64,000 nt of DNA from Chryseobacterium sp. JV274. Its GTDB lineage: Bacteria > Bacteroidota > Bacteroidia > Flavobacteriales > Weeksellaceae. Both the position numbers and the translations under genes were made by a program. The notes under the pieces are model-generated. The model ran no database searches. It saw nothing but the letters and a program-made list of their open reading frames with translations, and was not told where the DNA came from. Of the stretch, positions 1-9,094 are shown in pieces (within the stretch, counting starts at the first letter, position 1; each line of letters opens with the position of its first letter). Where the stretch lies: assembly GCF_903969135.1 (NCBI RefSeq), contig NZ_LR824569.1, positions 2,046,001 through 2,110,000 of the forward strand. The letters are read 5' to 3'.

Positions 1-52
1 AAAAACAATATTTATAATTATTTTTTTTAAAAAAAGAGCCATTTATATAAAA

Positions 53-92
53 AAAAATCACCATTTCTGATTGAAAGAATGGTGATTTTTTA
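53..92 (-). terminator. Intrinsic terminator after lptA-like gene
   Basis: A 13-bp stem (AAAAATCACCATT with its complement) around a 12-nt loop, flanked by A and T runs, sits 24 bases past the stop of the leftward OstA-like gene. The symmetric flanks mean it could work in both directions. Confidence 0.8.
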
Positions 93-115
93 TTTTTTGT
101 AAAAAATATCCGTTA

Positions 116-1855
116 TTATTTTCGAACTCTCTTAGGCTTTTTAGCTTCTTCTTTGGCTTTTTCGTCATCAATTGCTTTCTGAGCTTTATCGAAGAGTTCG
201 CTGTCAGCGGTATACTGTATTTCTTCGTTATTCGGGCTGTCTACCAGAATATCCTGCCATTTCCGGATCCGGTCTTTGGTATTCCAGTTAAAATCGGGAA
301 ACTTCCTTCGTGCCGGTTCTATTTTACTCATCGGATAGGTATCTGAATTTGCTCCAATACTGCATGAAATAATCTGCAGGGCTCTTTCTTCAAATAATGC
401 TCCGATAATTCCGCAGGTAGAAAGGGTAATACCTATTCTTTCCGGCTTTTTAGTTTCCTGATCGGTATCATCTACATAGACAATAGATTGAGCATTTCCA
501 ACTACTCTAGCTTCTTTAATATCATTTTTCTCATAGTAAACCGTCATGAATTTTCCTTTCACCTGATTGAATTCATCTTTGAGAGTAAGTGAATCTACTT
601 TACTGATGGCAAAGGCATTTCCGATTACTTTTAATGAGTCTATATCTTCTGTCTTGGTATTAAAGTAAGCTTCTACTTTATCACCGGTTACCTGTTTTTC
701 ACCACTCCAAAGAATCGGGCTGGTGTACATATGCATAACTCCGTCTGTTTCATTGAAAGCAATAGAATCTGCTCTTCCCTGTGCATTGGATTTATAAATA
801 CGAGCTTTTTTAAAGGCTCTTAAGTAGCTTTTCTTAACTTTGATATCCAGTGAATCCGGTCTTTGATAGGAGATTATTTTTTCTGCTGCAAAATAAATGG
901 AATCTTTTTCCATCACTTTTACGGCATAAGGATTTTTCGTCATCATCGCAGAGTCTTTTTTCTCAAAAATCTCTCCGTAGCCTCCTTTTATATACCTTCT
1001 TTCTTTGGGATCATCAAGGGTTACATTTCCGGTTGCTTTACCAAACCCTGAAATCTGATTGTAGTACATATCATCGCCGGTAAGGATTTTCTCATTATAA
1101 AAGATCCTGGAGTTTTTAGTTAGATAAGCCTCCTTGGAATCCATTTTATAGGTTCCTCTCTCCGTATAGATTCTGTTTCGGGGATTGGTTTTGCTGGTAA
1201 TGGTTGTAGGACCGTTAAAATCTGCAATTTTTGTATTTTGGTTCTGCTTGATATTGGGCCCTTCAATGATATACTGAGGCGTTTCTATTTTCACATTCCC
1301 GGTAAGGTCTACCACTCGTGTATTGAGGAAGTAAGTTCCTACTTTGGCGTAGGTTACATTCTGCCCATCAGAGATGGTTCCTCCTGTATTAAAATAAGCC
1401 TGATTAGCCAGTCTGTCATAATACAGAATATCTGTTTTTATTGTTTGTTTGGGGTCAGTTAAGACCACATTTTTTCTGGCAACACCTTTCTGGGTATTGG
1501 CATCATATTCCATTTCTCCTGCTGTGATTACAGAGCCATCAGTATTTTGAAGTCTTGTATTGCCTATTGCTTTTACAAAATTCTCTTCATTGTACAGGAC
1601 GACTTCATCAGCAGTAAGAATGGAGCCCTGATGTTCAATCTGAACATGACCGGTAAAATATTGATTCCCGTCGTATTTTTCAGGGTCTTTCTTAATTTCG
1701 TCTGCGTGGATGATCTTTACTTTATCTTCAGGTCTCATCTGTTTAGGCTGACCTGTTGAAGGATTCTGCAAATACGGATCTCTCTTCACGGGTGTTTTAT
1801 CCTGCGCAAAGTTTAGCGTAGAAATAAAGATTAGCAGAAAAAGGATTATTCTCAT
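116..1855 (-). CDS. OstA-like LptA family LPS transport protein
   Basis: Periplasmic protein of the OstA/LptA beta-jellyroll family, which bridges LPS from the inner to the outer membrane. A signal peptide covers about residues 1-18 (ending FAQ). Residues 45-290 carry repeated short beta segments of the type 'ADEVVLYNEENFVKAIGN', typical of OstA repeats. At 579 residues it is about three times the length of E. coli LptA, as usual in Bacteroidota, where the protein resembles a longer OstA. The C-terminus is a Lys/Glu-rich tail. The start lies 3 bp after the stop of the fur-like gene, so the two are almost certainly co-transcribed. Membership of the family is clear; that it does the LptA job here is inferred. 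Confidence 0.85.
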   Translation of the reverse strand: MRIILFLLIFISTLNFAQDKTPVKRDPYLQNPSTGQPKQMRPEDKVKIIHADEIKKDPEKYDGNQYFTGHVQIEHQGSILTADEVVLYNEENFVKAIGNTRLQNTDGSVITAGEMEYDANTQKGVARKNVVLTDPKQTIKTDILYYDRLANQAYFNTGGTISDGQNVTYAKVGTYFLNTRVVDLTGNVKIETPQYIIEGPNIKQNQNTKIADFNGPTTITSKTNPRNRIYTERGTYKMDSKEAYLTKNSRIFYNEKILTGDDMYYNQISGFGKATGNVTLDDPKERRYIKGGYGEIFEKKDSAMMTKNPYAVKVMEKDSIYFAAEKIISYQRPDSLDIKVKKSYLRAFKKARIYKSNAQGRADSIAFNETDGVMHMYTSPILWSGEKQVTGDKVEAYFNTKTEDIDSLKVIGNAFAISKVDSLTLKDEFNQVKGKFMTVYYEKNDIKEARVVGNAQSIVYVDDTDQETKKPERIGITLSTCGIIGALFEERALQIISCSIGANSDTYPMSKIEPARRKFPDFNWNTKDRIRKWQDILVDSPNNEEIQYTADSELFDKAQKAIDDEKAKEEAKKPKRVRK

Positions 1856-1858
1856 TAA

Positions 1859-2332
1859 TTAGTCATTCTTAGTGCCATAAAAATATAGCGAATGAGAATC
1901 AATTCTTACGCCAAACGCTTCTTCGATGGCTTCTTTGATTCCTTGGATTCTTGGGTCACAGAATTCAATAATTTCTTCAATCTCTTTGTCAGAGTCTTTT
2001 TTGTAGATCACCAGGTGGTCATGTTGCTTGTCAAAATAAGACTTCTCATAAGATGAAGAGGTCAATGTCTTTTCTCCGAACTGATGCTTACGGATCAAGC
2101 CTGCATCAAGGAAAATTTCAATAGTGTTGTAAATCGTCGCTTTGGAAACATGATATTTTTTCTGCATCATCAGAAGATACAGATCATCAACGTTGAAGTG
2201 ATGATCCATATTATAAATTTCTTCCAATATCGTATATCTTTCAGGTGTGTTTCTGAACCCTTTTTCTAATAAGTAGTTTCTTAAAACATCCTTGATCAAA
2301 GCTATATTTTTTTCTTTTTGTACTGTATCCAT
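1859..2332 (-). CDS. Fur family transcriptional regulator
   Basis: Fur/PerR/Zur superfamily metal-dependent repressor of 157 residues. The winged-helix DNA-binding part (residues 15-85) includes the recognition helix 'VSKATIYNTIEIF', and the dimerisation part has H104-D105-H106. The structural zinc site usually follows as HDHxxCxxC, but here I109 and K112 stand where the cysteines should be; the only cysteine is C125 in FCDPRI. This Cys-poor form occurs in other Bacteroidota. Which metal it senses (iron, peroxide via iron, or zinc) cannot be read from the sequence. It is first in an operon with the lptA-like gene 3 bp downstream, with a minus-7 box (TAAATTTG on the minus strand) at 2348-2355. 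Confidence 0.85.
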   Translation of the reverse strand: MDTVQKEKNIALIKDVLRNYLLEKGFRNTPERYTILEEIYNMDHHFNVDDLYLLMMQKKYHVSKATIYNTIEIFLDAGLIRKHQFGEKTLTSSSYEKSYFDKQHDHLVIYKKDSDKEIEEIIEFCDPRIQGIKEAIEEAFGVRIDSHSLYFYGTKND

Positions 2333-2347
2333 TAAAAAAATTATCTA

Positions 2348-2355
2348 CAAATTTA
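2348..2355 (-). promoter_or_regulatory. Minus-7 box for fur-lptA operon
   Basis: Reads TAAATTTG on the minus strand, a full match to the Bacteroidota TAnnTTTG element, 16 bp before the ATG of the fur-like gene. Confidence 0.5.
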
Positions 2356-2397
2356 TTGAATTTTATTTAAATAGATATTATGGTTAATACTAGTGGG

Positions 2398-4392
2398 TTA
2401 AGAGTTGTGGCGGAAATATCCGGACTGCTCTATCTTATTATCATAGACTGTTAATTCTGTGATTGGTGCAGATTCAACTTCAACGTTGTGAGAAGATACT
2501 CCCCAAGCCTTAAAGTCATCACTTCCGATATACTTCACAAAGTTATAAATGTTAAGAATAATCTTTTGTTTAACAGTTAAAAGGATATCGTTGATATAGG
2601 TGTTATCTATGATCACATATTTAAGATCCGGCGGTATCTCATGAGATCTTAAAGAAGGATGGCTGCTTCTTGAAGGAATGGTTCCATCAGCCATTAAATC
2701 TTTAAGGACCATATTGAAGTAATCATTGATTCTTCGGTCTACTTTAAACCCTAAAAGGAAGTTGATTTTATATACTGTTCCCGGAAGGATTTCGTCTACT
2801 GTATATTTAAAAGTATATGGATCTTCCTGGTTTACAATACTCAGGATAAAATAATGGTCTGCTCTTTTCGGTTGTTTTTTGATGATGGAATAGATGATTT
2901 TTGATTCTACTTCATCGTTTCTTTTTGCTCTGCTCAGATAAGCCAGGTTTGTAGCATATTTCGGAATGGTTTCATCCAGTTTCATGTCTTTAAGGATAGA
3001 CACATATTTTTCTATTTTCACAAACTGGATAAATCTTGTTTTAATCAATCGTCCGTTATACCATGCATACATAGAAAGTCCGATAGAACCAGCCAAAACA
3101 ACTGTGATCCAACCTCCTTCCAGGAATTTGATAATATTGGCACTGAAGAAACCTAGTTCAATAGCCATATAAACAAACGCGAAAAATAAAATCAATATTT
3201 TGCTTACTCTTTGTTTCAGTAGCCAGAATACCAGCAGGATTGTTGTCATCAGCATGGTAACTGTAATGGAAAGTCCATAAGCGGCTTCCATTTTTCCGGA
3301 TTCCCTGAAATGCAGAACGACAATAATACACAGAATAAGAAGTCCCCAATTGATTCTTGGAATATACATCTGTCCTTTAACTCCGGAAGGATAATCAATT
3401 TTTTGATTCGGCCATAAGTTAAGAGACATTGCTTCTGAGAATATGGTGAAAGAACCTGTAATCAATGCCTGGCTGGCAATAATTGCTGCGGCTGTTGCTA
3501 AAATTACTCCCGGGATGATCATCCATTCTTCCATAATTCCAAAGAACGGGTTTACTACAGAAAATCCAGGTTTGTTGTAATTAGTCAAAAGCCATGCTCC
3601 CTGCCCAAGATAGTTTAGGATAAGCATCACTTTAACAAATCCCCAGCTTACTCTGATATTTTTTGCACCGCAGTGTCCCAAGTCTGAATAAAGCGCTTCT
3701 GCTCCTGTTGTACAAAGGAAAACAGCACCTAAAATAACAATTGCACTTGGTGAGTTGACAATAAGTTTGTAAGCATAGTAAGGATTGAAAGATCTTAAGA
3801 TCTCAAAATTTTCGCTCAAATGCATTACTCCCAAACCACCTAATACCAGGAACCAGACAACCATTACAGGGCCAAAAAACTTCCCGATAAAGCTGGTCCC
3901 AAACTGTTGTACTACAAAAATTACAATCAGAATTCCAATAGTGATAGGTACAACCGGGGTGTGAGGGTTATAAATTTCAAGCCCTTCAATGGCCGACATT
4001 ACGGTAAGCGATGGTGTAATTACTCCGTCTGCAATAAGAGCGGCTGCTCCTACTATAGCAATGAGATACAACCATCCTTTCTTAAGGTTTTTTACTAGTG
4101 AAAACAAAGCAAGAATACCTCCTTCACCTTTGTTATCTGCTCTTAAAGCAATGATTACATATTTTATTGTGGTCTGCAGGGTAAGCGTCCAAATAATACA
4201 TGAAAGAGCACCCTCTATGTATTCATTGAAAGGCATATTACTCCCTTGGAATCTTGCATTCACAATTGCTTTCATTACGTAAAGCGGAGAGGTACCAATA
4301 TCTCCAAAAACAATTCCTAGAGACACTAAAACTCCAATAAAGGAAAGTTTCTTTATGTCGAAGTGGTAGCCATCTTCTGTAACTTCTGCCAT
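2398..4392 (-). CDS. kup: KUP family potassium uptake transporter
   Basis: Low-affinity potassium/proton symporter of the KUP/HAK/KT family in the inner membrane, 664 residues, close to the usual 620-670. The first helix carries the family motif GDIGTSPLY (about residues 29-37). About twelve hydrophobic helices run to about residue 450, followed by a cytoplasmic C-terminal domain of about 200 residues. The gene stands alone: a minus-7 box (TAAATTTG, 4418-4425) lies 26 bp upstream, and the next gene downstream (fur) has its own promoter. No regulatory RNA is apparent in the short leader. Confidence 0.95.
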   Translation of the reverse strand: MAEVTEDGYHFDIKKLSFIGVLVSLGIVFGDIGTSPLYVMKAIVNARFQGSNMPFNEYIEGALSCIIWTLTLQTTIKYVIIALRADNKGEGGILALFSLVKNLKKGWLYLIAIVGAAALIADGVITPSLTVMSAIEGLEIYNPHTPVVPITIGILIVIFVVQQFGTSFIGKFFGPVMVVWFLVLGGLGVMHLSENFEILRSFNPYYAYKLIVNSPSAIVILGAVFLCTTGAEALYSDLGHCGAKNIRVSWGFVKVMLILNYLGQGAWLLTNYNKPGFSVVNPFFGIMEEWMIIPGVILATAAAIIASQALITGSFTIFSEAMSLNLWPNQKIDYPSGVKGQMYIPRINWGLLILCIIVVLHFRESGKMEAAYGLSITVTMLMTTILLVFWLLKQRVSKILILFFAFVYMAIELGFFSANIIKFLEGGWITVVLAGSIGLSMYAWYNGRLIKTRFIQFVKIEKYVSILKDMKLDETIPKYATNLAYLSRAKRNDEVESKIIYSIIKKQPKRADHYFILSIVNQEDPYTFKYTVDEILPGTVYKINFLLGFKVDRRINDYFNMVLKDLMADGTIPSRSSHPSLRSHEIPPDLKYVIIDNTYINDILLTVKQKIILNIYNFVKYIGSDDFKAWGVSSHNVEVESAPITELTVYDNKIEQSGYFRHNS

Positions 4393-4417
4393 ATCAGCTT
4401 AATTTATTTTAAAGGCG

Positions 4418-4425
4418 CAAATTTA
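4418..4425 (-). promoter_or_regulatory. Minus-7 box for kup
   Basis: TAAATTTG on the minus strand, an exact TAnnTTTG match, giving a leader of about 20 nt. Confidence 0.5.
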
Positions 4426-4473
4426 TACTAATTTTATGACGTCAAGAATTTTTCTTCATGAATATAATAAATG

Positions 4474-4499
4474 AAAAAACTTCCTTTCGGAAGTTTTTC
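4474..4499 (-). terminator. Terminator after pdhB
   Basis: Ten-base-pair stem AAAAACTTCC / GGAAGTTTTT with a four-base loop, 8 bp past the pdhB stop, with a T run on the minus strand. Confidence 0.8.
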
Positions 4500-4506
4500 T
4501 CTATAA

Positions 4507-5487
4507 CTATTTTACGTACATCGCTTTTTTAATTTCCTCTTTTACTTTTTCAAGCTTAGGGAACCATTCTGCAAATAATGCTGCAGAGTATGGTGCAGGT
4601 GCATCAGGAGTAGTAATTCTCTTGATAGGAGCATCTAAATAATCAAATGCTTTTTGCTGTACCATATAAGTAATTTCAGAAGATATAGAAGCAAATGGCC
4701 AAGCTTCTTCTAAAATAACCAATCTATTTGTTTTCTTCACTGATGCCAGAATAGTATCAAAATCAAGAGGACGAACTGTTCTAAGGTCAATAACCTCTAC
4801 AGAGATTCCTTCTTTAGCCATATCTTCAGCAGCCTGTAAAGCCAGCTTCATGATTTTACCGAAAGAAACCAAAGTAACGTCTGTACCTTCTCTCTTGATA
4901 TCTGCTTTTCCTAATGGTAAGTAGTATTCTTCTTCAGGAATTTCCATTTTATCTCCATACATCTGCTCAGATTCCATGAAAATAACCGGGTCATTATCCT
5001 GAATTGCAGTTTTTAACAACCCCTTCGCATCGTAAGGATTTGAAGGAACCACTACTTTAAGGCCGGGAATGTTTGCAAACCAGTTTTCAAAAGCCTGAGA
5101 ATGGGTAGCTCCTAATTGTCCTGCAGAAGCCGTAGGTCCACGGAAAACAATCGGACAGTTCCATTGCCCACCACTCATCTGACGGATTTTTGCAGCATTA
5201 TTGATAATCTGATCAATTCCTACCAATGAGAAATTGAATGTCATATACTCTACAATTGGTCTGTTACCATTCATCGCAGCCCCCACAGCAATTCCTGTAA
5301 AACCAAGTTCTGCAATTGGAGTATCAATTACTCTTTTAGGACCAAACTCATCAAGCATTCCTTTTGAAGCTTTATAAGCACCATTGTATTCTGCAACTTC
5401 CTCCCCCATTAAAAAGATGGATTCGTCTTTACGCATTTCCTCGCTCATTGCCTGTGCAATTACCTCACGAAAAGTATATTCTGCCAT
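4507..5487 (-). CDS. pdhB: Pyruvate dehydrogenase E1 component, beta subunit
   Basis: Beta subunit of the alpha2beta2 thiamine-diphosphate E1 of the pyruvate (or branched 2-oxoacid) dehydrogenase complex. At 326 residues it is the standard length. Family signatures are present: 'MGEEVAEYNGAYKASKG' with the conserved Glu near the cofactor, RVIDTPIAELGFTGIAVGAA, and the C-terminal transketolase domain with 'GISVEVIDLRTVRPLD'. The gene is alone here: neither the alpha subunit nor E2 is beside it, so these must be elsewhere. A minus-7 box (TATTTTTG on the minus strand, 5511-5518) lies about 24 bp upstream. Pyruvate rather than branched-chain specificity is inferred from overall similarity. Confidence 0.92.
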   Translation of the reverse strand: MAEYTFREVIAQAMSEEMRKDESIFLMGEEVAEYNGAYKASKGMLDEFGPKRVIDTPIAELGFTGIAVGAAMNGNRPIVEYMTFNFSLVGIDQIINNAAKIRQMSGGQWNCPIVFRGPTASAGQLGATHSQAFENWFANIPGLKVVVPSNPYDAKGLLKTAIQDNDPVIFMESEQMYGDKMEIPEEEYYLPLGKADIKREGTDVTLVSFGKIMKLALQAAEDMAKEGISVEVIDLRTVRPLDFDTILASVKKTNRLVILEEAWPFASISSEITYMVQQKAFDYLDAPIKRITTPDAPAPYSAALFAEWFPKLEKVKEEIKKAMYVK

Positions 5488-5510
5488 ATTTATTCGAAAA
5501 ATTTAGACTA

Positions 5511-5518
5511 CAAAAATA
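5511..5518 (-). promoter_or_regulatory. Minus-7 box for pdhB
   Basis: TATTTTTG on the minus strand, matching TAnnTTTG, 24 bp before the ATG. Confidence 0.45.
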
Positions 5519-5677
5519 GTGTTTTTTTATTATACACATCATAAAAAGGCTTCTCATTTGAATGGAAAGCTTTAATATTAATTTTATTTAAAACGGTTTT
5601 TCTTCGTGATTATACAGTTATTTGCCGTTTATCTAAAGCTATGAAGAAATTCCAAGTAATTCTTTTGCATACAAAAA

Positions 5678-5706
5678 ATGACATCTCATTTCTGAAATGT
5701 CATCTA
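5678..5706 (-). terminator. Probable terminator after DUF2147 gene
   Basis: Imperfect hairpin with ATGACAT/ATGTCAT arms and T-rich minus-strand flank, about 20 bp past the stop of the DUF2147 gene. Confidence 0.5.
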
Positions 5707-5726
5707 AAATTCTATTTAAACTTAAA

Positions 5727-6146
5727 TTAATTAGCTTTCTCCCAAGTTTGGGTTTTTCCAATAAGAGATATTCCAATATATCCTTTTACAGTCAGTTTAT
5801 CTCCTTTTCTGATGATAAAACACTTATATGTTTTACCATTCTTTGGATTGGTAATGGTCCCTCCATTGAACTCATTCCCGTCTTTTGAAAGTCCTCTAAT
5901 CACTTCCATTCCTAAAATAGGTTTGTTTTTTCTGTCATCTTTACATTCAACACAATTAGGGTTTTCTGGAGTGATCAGCAACTGAACAACTTTCCCATAG
6001 TATTTCCCATCAGATTTTTTAAAAATCTCAACAATAGACTTTGGTTTTCCAGTTTCATCATCTATTGTTCTCCACTTACCTTCTATCTGCGCAAACGTGA
6101 GTACACTAAACAAAGAAAGCGCGAACGTTAACAATAATTTTTTCAT
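5727..6146 (-). CDS. DUF2147 family exported protein
   Basis: Small exported protein of 139 residues. Signal peptide about residues 1-19 (ending TFAQ). The mature part opens with 'EGKWRTIDDETGKPKSIVEI' and contains a cysteine pair in PNCVECKDD, then GGTITNPKNGKTYKC and a C-terminal LIGKTQTW. This pattern matches DUF2147, a lipocalin-like periplasmic or secreted family without an assigned reaction. It stands alone between pdhB and the LtaS-like gene, with a hairpin after its stop. No further function can be supported. Confidence 0.8.
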   Translation of the reverse strand: MKKLLLTFALSLFSVLTFAQIEGKWRTIDDETGKPKSIVEIFKKSDGKYYGKVVQLLITPENPNCVECKDDRKNKPILGMEVIRGLSKDGNEFNGGTITNPKNGKTYKCFIIRKGDKLTVKGYIGISLIGKTQTWEKAN

Positions 6147-6296
6147 ATTTCTTATAGTTTTAATTTTTATACAATATTCTTATCTACGTATTGATAAAAA
6201 TATAAATTAATTTTCAACGAACAAAAACTTTTGTTATACAAAGCATAAAGAGGTGTATAAAAATAAAAAGCTGATTCACCTCTTATACTTTTTGTT

Positions 6297-8225
6297 TTAA
6301 TTGAGCTTTCTGTTAATCACCCTATCCATATAATCCTGATACCAGGCTTTTGCCGTTTTCTTTCCAGCTTCAACTTCAGGGTTTTTAACCTCATTTAGAA
6401 GGTTTTTTTCAAGGCTCAGATCAGATTGAGCATATACTCCGATGATTTCTTTTCCGTCAAAACGATAAATATAGTTTCCAATCATGAACTGATCTGTACT
6501 TCCATCTGAATTTACGATTATAAAAGGATATTTTTTATCACTTACCAAACTTCTGCCCCAGCTTCTGATTGGTTTGTTGTATCCTATAAGATCCGCCAAT
6601 GTAGGATAGATGTCTGCCTGCTGTGCTATTTCCTGGCTCACTCCTTTTAACTGATATTCAGGATTCGGAGAATAGAAAATCAATGGAACTGCATAACGGT
6701 TCATCGCTCTTTCGTATTCAGGATAATACACCTGATTGGTATGATCTCCGGTGAAAACAAAGATCGTATTGTTATACCAGGGCTGTTTTTTTGCGGTTTC
6801 AAAATATTGTTTGATCGCATAATCCGTATACTGCATCGGCTCATGTATTTCAATTTTCCCTTTTTTAAATTTACCGTTATATTTTTCAGGTATTTTAAAA
6901 GGATGATGTGATGAAGCAGTGAACACCGTAGTCATGAAAGGTTGTTTCTTCCCGACATTTTTAGCAAAATACTGAAGGAAGGGCTCATCCCATATCGCCC
7001 ACATTCCGTCGAAGTCTTCATCATGATTGTATTCTGTTTTTCCGAAATAGTGTTTAAATCCTAAAATATTTCCAAATCCAAGGAATCCCATAGAACCATT
7101 TGGTGCTCCATGATAAAAAGAAGTATCATACCCCAGATCATTACAAACAGACACAATAGACTGAATTTTCTGGTTGGAATAAGGCGATCCGGTAAAAGCG
7201 TCAGTAAGACTCGGAATTCCGGCCAACACGCTGCTCATCCCGTGAATCGACTGTCTTCCATTCGCAAAAGTATTGGGAAAAATCAGACTCTGGCCAGCAA
7301 GGCTATCTATAAACGGAGTGTAAGAAACGTAATCTTTAATATTTTTATCTTTATTAAAAGCTCCGGAATATTCTCTCCCGAAAGACTCTACAATGAAAAT
7401 AACAATATTGGGACGATTTTCAACTTTTCTGTCATATACTTTATAAGGCTGTACATTTTCTTCAATATATTTTTGATCCACAAAATGAACTTCCTTAAAA
7501 TTATTGGTATTTAAAGTCCTGAAAAAGGAGAATGTACTGTTGAGTACCATATTTCCCTGCAATGGATTTGTTACAAAACGGGTAGCATCTACCATATTAA
7601 TAGGTCTGGTACTATGTTTAAAATCGCCTCTGATTCCTCCCACAACCAAAACTGCAGTGAGGCACAAAGTAATAATGGACGTAATAAAATAAGGAAGCAG
7701 CTTCACAGGCTTAACATCTTCTACTTTTATTCTTTTGTAAAGGAAAACCCACAATCCCATTAAAACAACAAACCAAATCAACACAAAAGGATGCTCTCCT
7801 ACGGAAATCATCAGCGTTTGGGAAACATTGGATTCATGTTCAGCCACCTGAAATACGGCAGAGGTAAGTCTTGCCTGTGAGAATTTATAGTAAATAAAAT
7901 CCCCGAAATTCATGGCATAAGCAATCCCGTTGGTGATAAAATACAGCCAAAAGAGAATTTTTTGAAAAACCTTTTTTGTATTGATCACCAAAGGCAATAG
8001 ACTAAGGAGTATAAACAAGGCATTGACATATAAAATAGCTGTGGTATCGAAAGCTGTACCATGGAAGGCCAGCTTTATATATTCTGAAACAGAGTCAACT
8101 TTAATCAGATCTTTATTAAAATACCAGAATAAAAGTCTGGCAATCTGATAAAAAAAATAGGCCAAAAAAATCCTGTAAACCAATGCCAGAACTTCCTGTT
8201 TTCTCAATCCTTTTAAAAATTTCAT
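6297..8225 (-). CDS. LtaS/MdoB-type sulfatase-fold membrane phosphotransferase
   Basis: Alkaline-phosphatase-superfamily membrane enzyme of 642 residues. About five transmembrane helices fill residues 14-195, then an extracytoplasmic sulfatase domain covers about 270-600. Metal-site features are E280 (NIVIFIVESFG), the nucleophile region NGRQSIHG with S326 where LtaS has threonine, and D494-H495 (FTGDHTN). Relatives include lipoteichoic acid synthases and phosphoglycerol or phosphoethanolamine transferases; a Gram-negative has no lipoteichoic acid, so the acceptor here (lipid A, glycan or lipid) is unknown. A minus-7 box (TAAATTTG, 8230-8237) ends only 4 bp before the ATG, implying an almost leaderless transcript. 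Divergent from pssA. Confidence 0.85.
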   Translation of the reverse strand: MKFLKGLRKQEVLALVYRIFLAYFFYQIARLLFWYFNKDLIKVDSVSEYIKLAFHGTAFDTTAILYVNALFILLSLLPLVINTKKVFQKILFWLYFITNGIAYAMNFGDFIYYKFSQARLTSAVFQVAEHESNVSQTLMISVGEHPFVLIWFVVLMGLWVFLYKRIKVEDVKPVKLLPYFITSIITLCLTAVLVVGGIRGDFKHSTRPINMVDATRFVTNPLQGNMVLNSTFSFFRTLNTNNFKEVHFVDQKYIEENVQPYKVYDRKVENRPNIVIFIVESFGREYSGAFNKDKNIKDYVSYTPFIDSLAGQSLIFPNTFANGRQSIHGMSSVLAGIPSLTDAFTGSPYSNQKIQSIVSVCNDLGYDTSFYHGAPNGSMGFLGFGNILGFKHYFGKTEYNHDEDFDGMWAIWDEPFLQYFAKNVGKKQPFMTTVFTASSHHPFKIPEKYNGKFKKGKIEIHEPMQYTDYAIKQYFETAKKQPWYNNTIFVFTGDHTNQVYYPEYERAMNRYAVPLIFYSPNPEYQLKGVSQEIAQQADIYPTLADLIGYNKPIRSWGRSLVSDKKYPFIIVNSDGSTDQFMIGNYIYRFDGKEIIGVYAQSDLSLEKNLLNEVKNPEVEAGKKTAKAWYQDYMDRVINRKLN

Positions 8226-8229
8226 GGAG

Positions 8230-8237
8230 CAAATTTA
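8230..8237 (-). promoter_or_regulatory. Minus-7 box for LtaS-like gene
   Basis: TAAATTTG on the minus strand immediately before the start codon; predicts transcription starting at or just inside the ATG. Confidence 0.45.
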
Positions 8238-8277
8238 CATCAAAATCACTTTAATGCATTTTTTAGTGCAGATTATT

Positions 8278-8309
8278 TTGAGTTAGAATTTCTAAAAACT
8301 GTAATTTTG
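8278..8309 (+). promoter_or_regulatory. pssA promoter
   Basis: TTG at 8278-8280, a 21-bp spacer and TAATTTTG at 8302-8309 fit the Bacteroidota TTG/TAnnTTTG promoter. The predicted RNA start is at the ATG at 8315, so the transcript should be leaderless and the GTG at 8309 cannot be the start. Confidence 0.6.
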
Positions 8310-8314
8310 TGGTT

Positions 8315-9028
8315 ATGAATTTTATAAAGAATAATCTGGCCAATGCCTTAACCCTGGCTAACTTATTTGCAGGCTGTATAGGAGCAATACATCTAATTTT
8401 AGGAGATTATCAGACGACTGCAATCTGCCTTATTCTCTCTTCGATTTTCGATTTTTTCGACGGCTTTGTAGCGAGAGCATTAAAATCAAATTCCAATCTT
8501 GGGCTTCAGCTGGATTCTCTTGCGGATATGGTAAGCTTTGGAGTAATTCCCGGACTTACGATGTATAAAGCTCTTGAGCCCTTTGGTGCTGAGCTTCTTG
8601 GCATTCACTTTCCGTTTGAAATCAAGTATCTCGGATTGATTGTTACCGTATTTTCATGCCTGAGACTTGCTATCTTCAATCTTGATGAAGAGCAACGTTA
8701 TTATTTCAAAGGATTGAATACGCCTACCAATACTGTTTTACTGTTTGGTCTCTACTATGCGTTTAAAGAAACCGGAACTTTTAGCTTTTTGTTCGATAAT
8801 GAACTATTGCTGATTTTACTGACTCTTCTTACGTCATGGCTTCTGATCAGCCCGATTAAAATGATGGCCATGAAATTCAAATCCAAACAATTGAAAGACA
8901 ACTATCCTAAAGTAGTATTACTGGTAGGAGGAATTGCCATTCTTGCGATATTCCAGGTAGTAGGAATCCCAATGCTCGTTATTTATTATATAGTAGTCTC
9001 CCTTGTTTTTCAGGGACAGTTAAAATAA
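8315..9028 (+). CDS. pssA: CDP-diacylglycerol--serine O-phosphatidyltransferase
   Basis: Integral membrane CDP-alcohol phosphatidyltransferase that makes phosphatidylserine from CDP-diacylglycerol and serine, the precursor of phosphatidylethanolamine. The full family motif D-x2-DG-x2-AR-x8-G-x3-D-x3-D is present at D46, D49, G50, A53, R54, G63, D67 and D71. Six to eight hydrophobic helices span the 237 residues. Serine as the alcohol is inferred from closeness to bacterial type II PssA (opening NALTLANLFAGC). An upstream GTG at 8309 is in frame, but it is the last three bases of the minus-7 box, so ATG 8315 is the start. Confidence 0.9.
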   Translation: MNFIKNNLANALTLANLFAGCIGAIHLILGDYQTTAICLILSSIFDFFDGFVARALKSNSNLGLQLDSLADMVSFGVIPGLTMYKALEPFGAELLGIHFPFEIKYLGLIVTVFSCLRLAIFNLDEEQRYYFKGLNTPTNTVLLFGLYYAFKETGTFSFLFDNELLLILLTLLTSWLLISPIKMMAMKFKSKQLKDNYPKVVLLVGGIAILAIFQVVGIPMLVIYYIVVSLVFQGQLK

Positions 9029-9094
9029 AAATTAAAGAATTTACATAAGGTTTTTATCACCTTATTTTAAGTAAAACACATTTTCAAATTATTA

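Noticed and set aside
8309..8314. GTG start six bases before pssA
   Set aside because: It is the end of the minus-7 box TAATTTTG, so it is unlikely to be in the mRNA; ATG 8315 is used.
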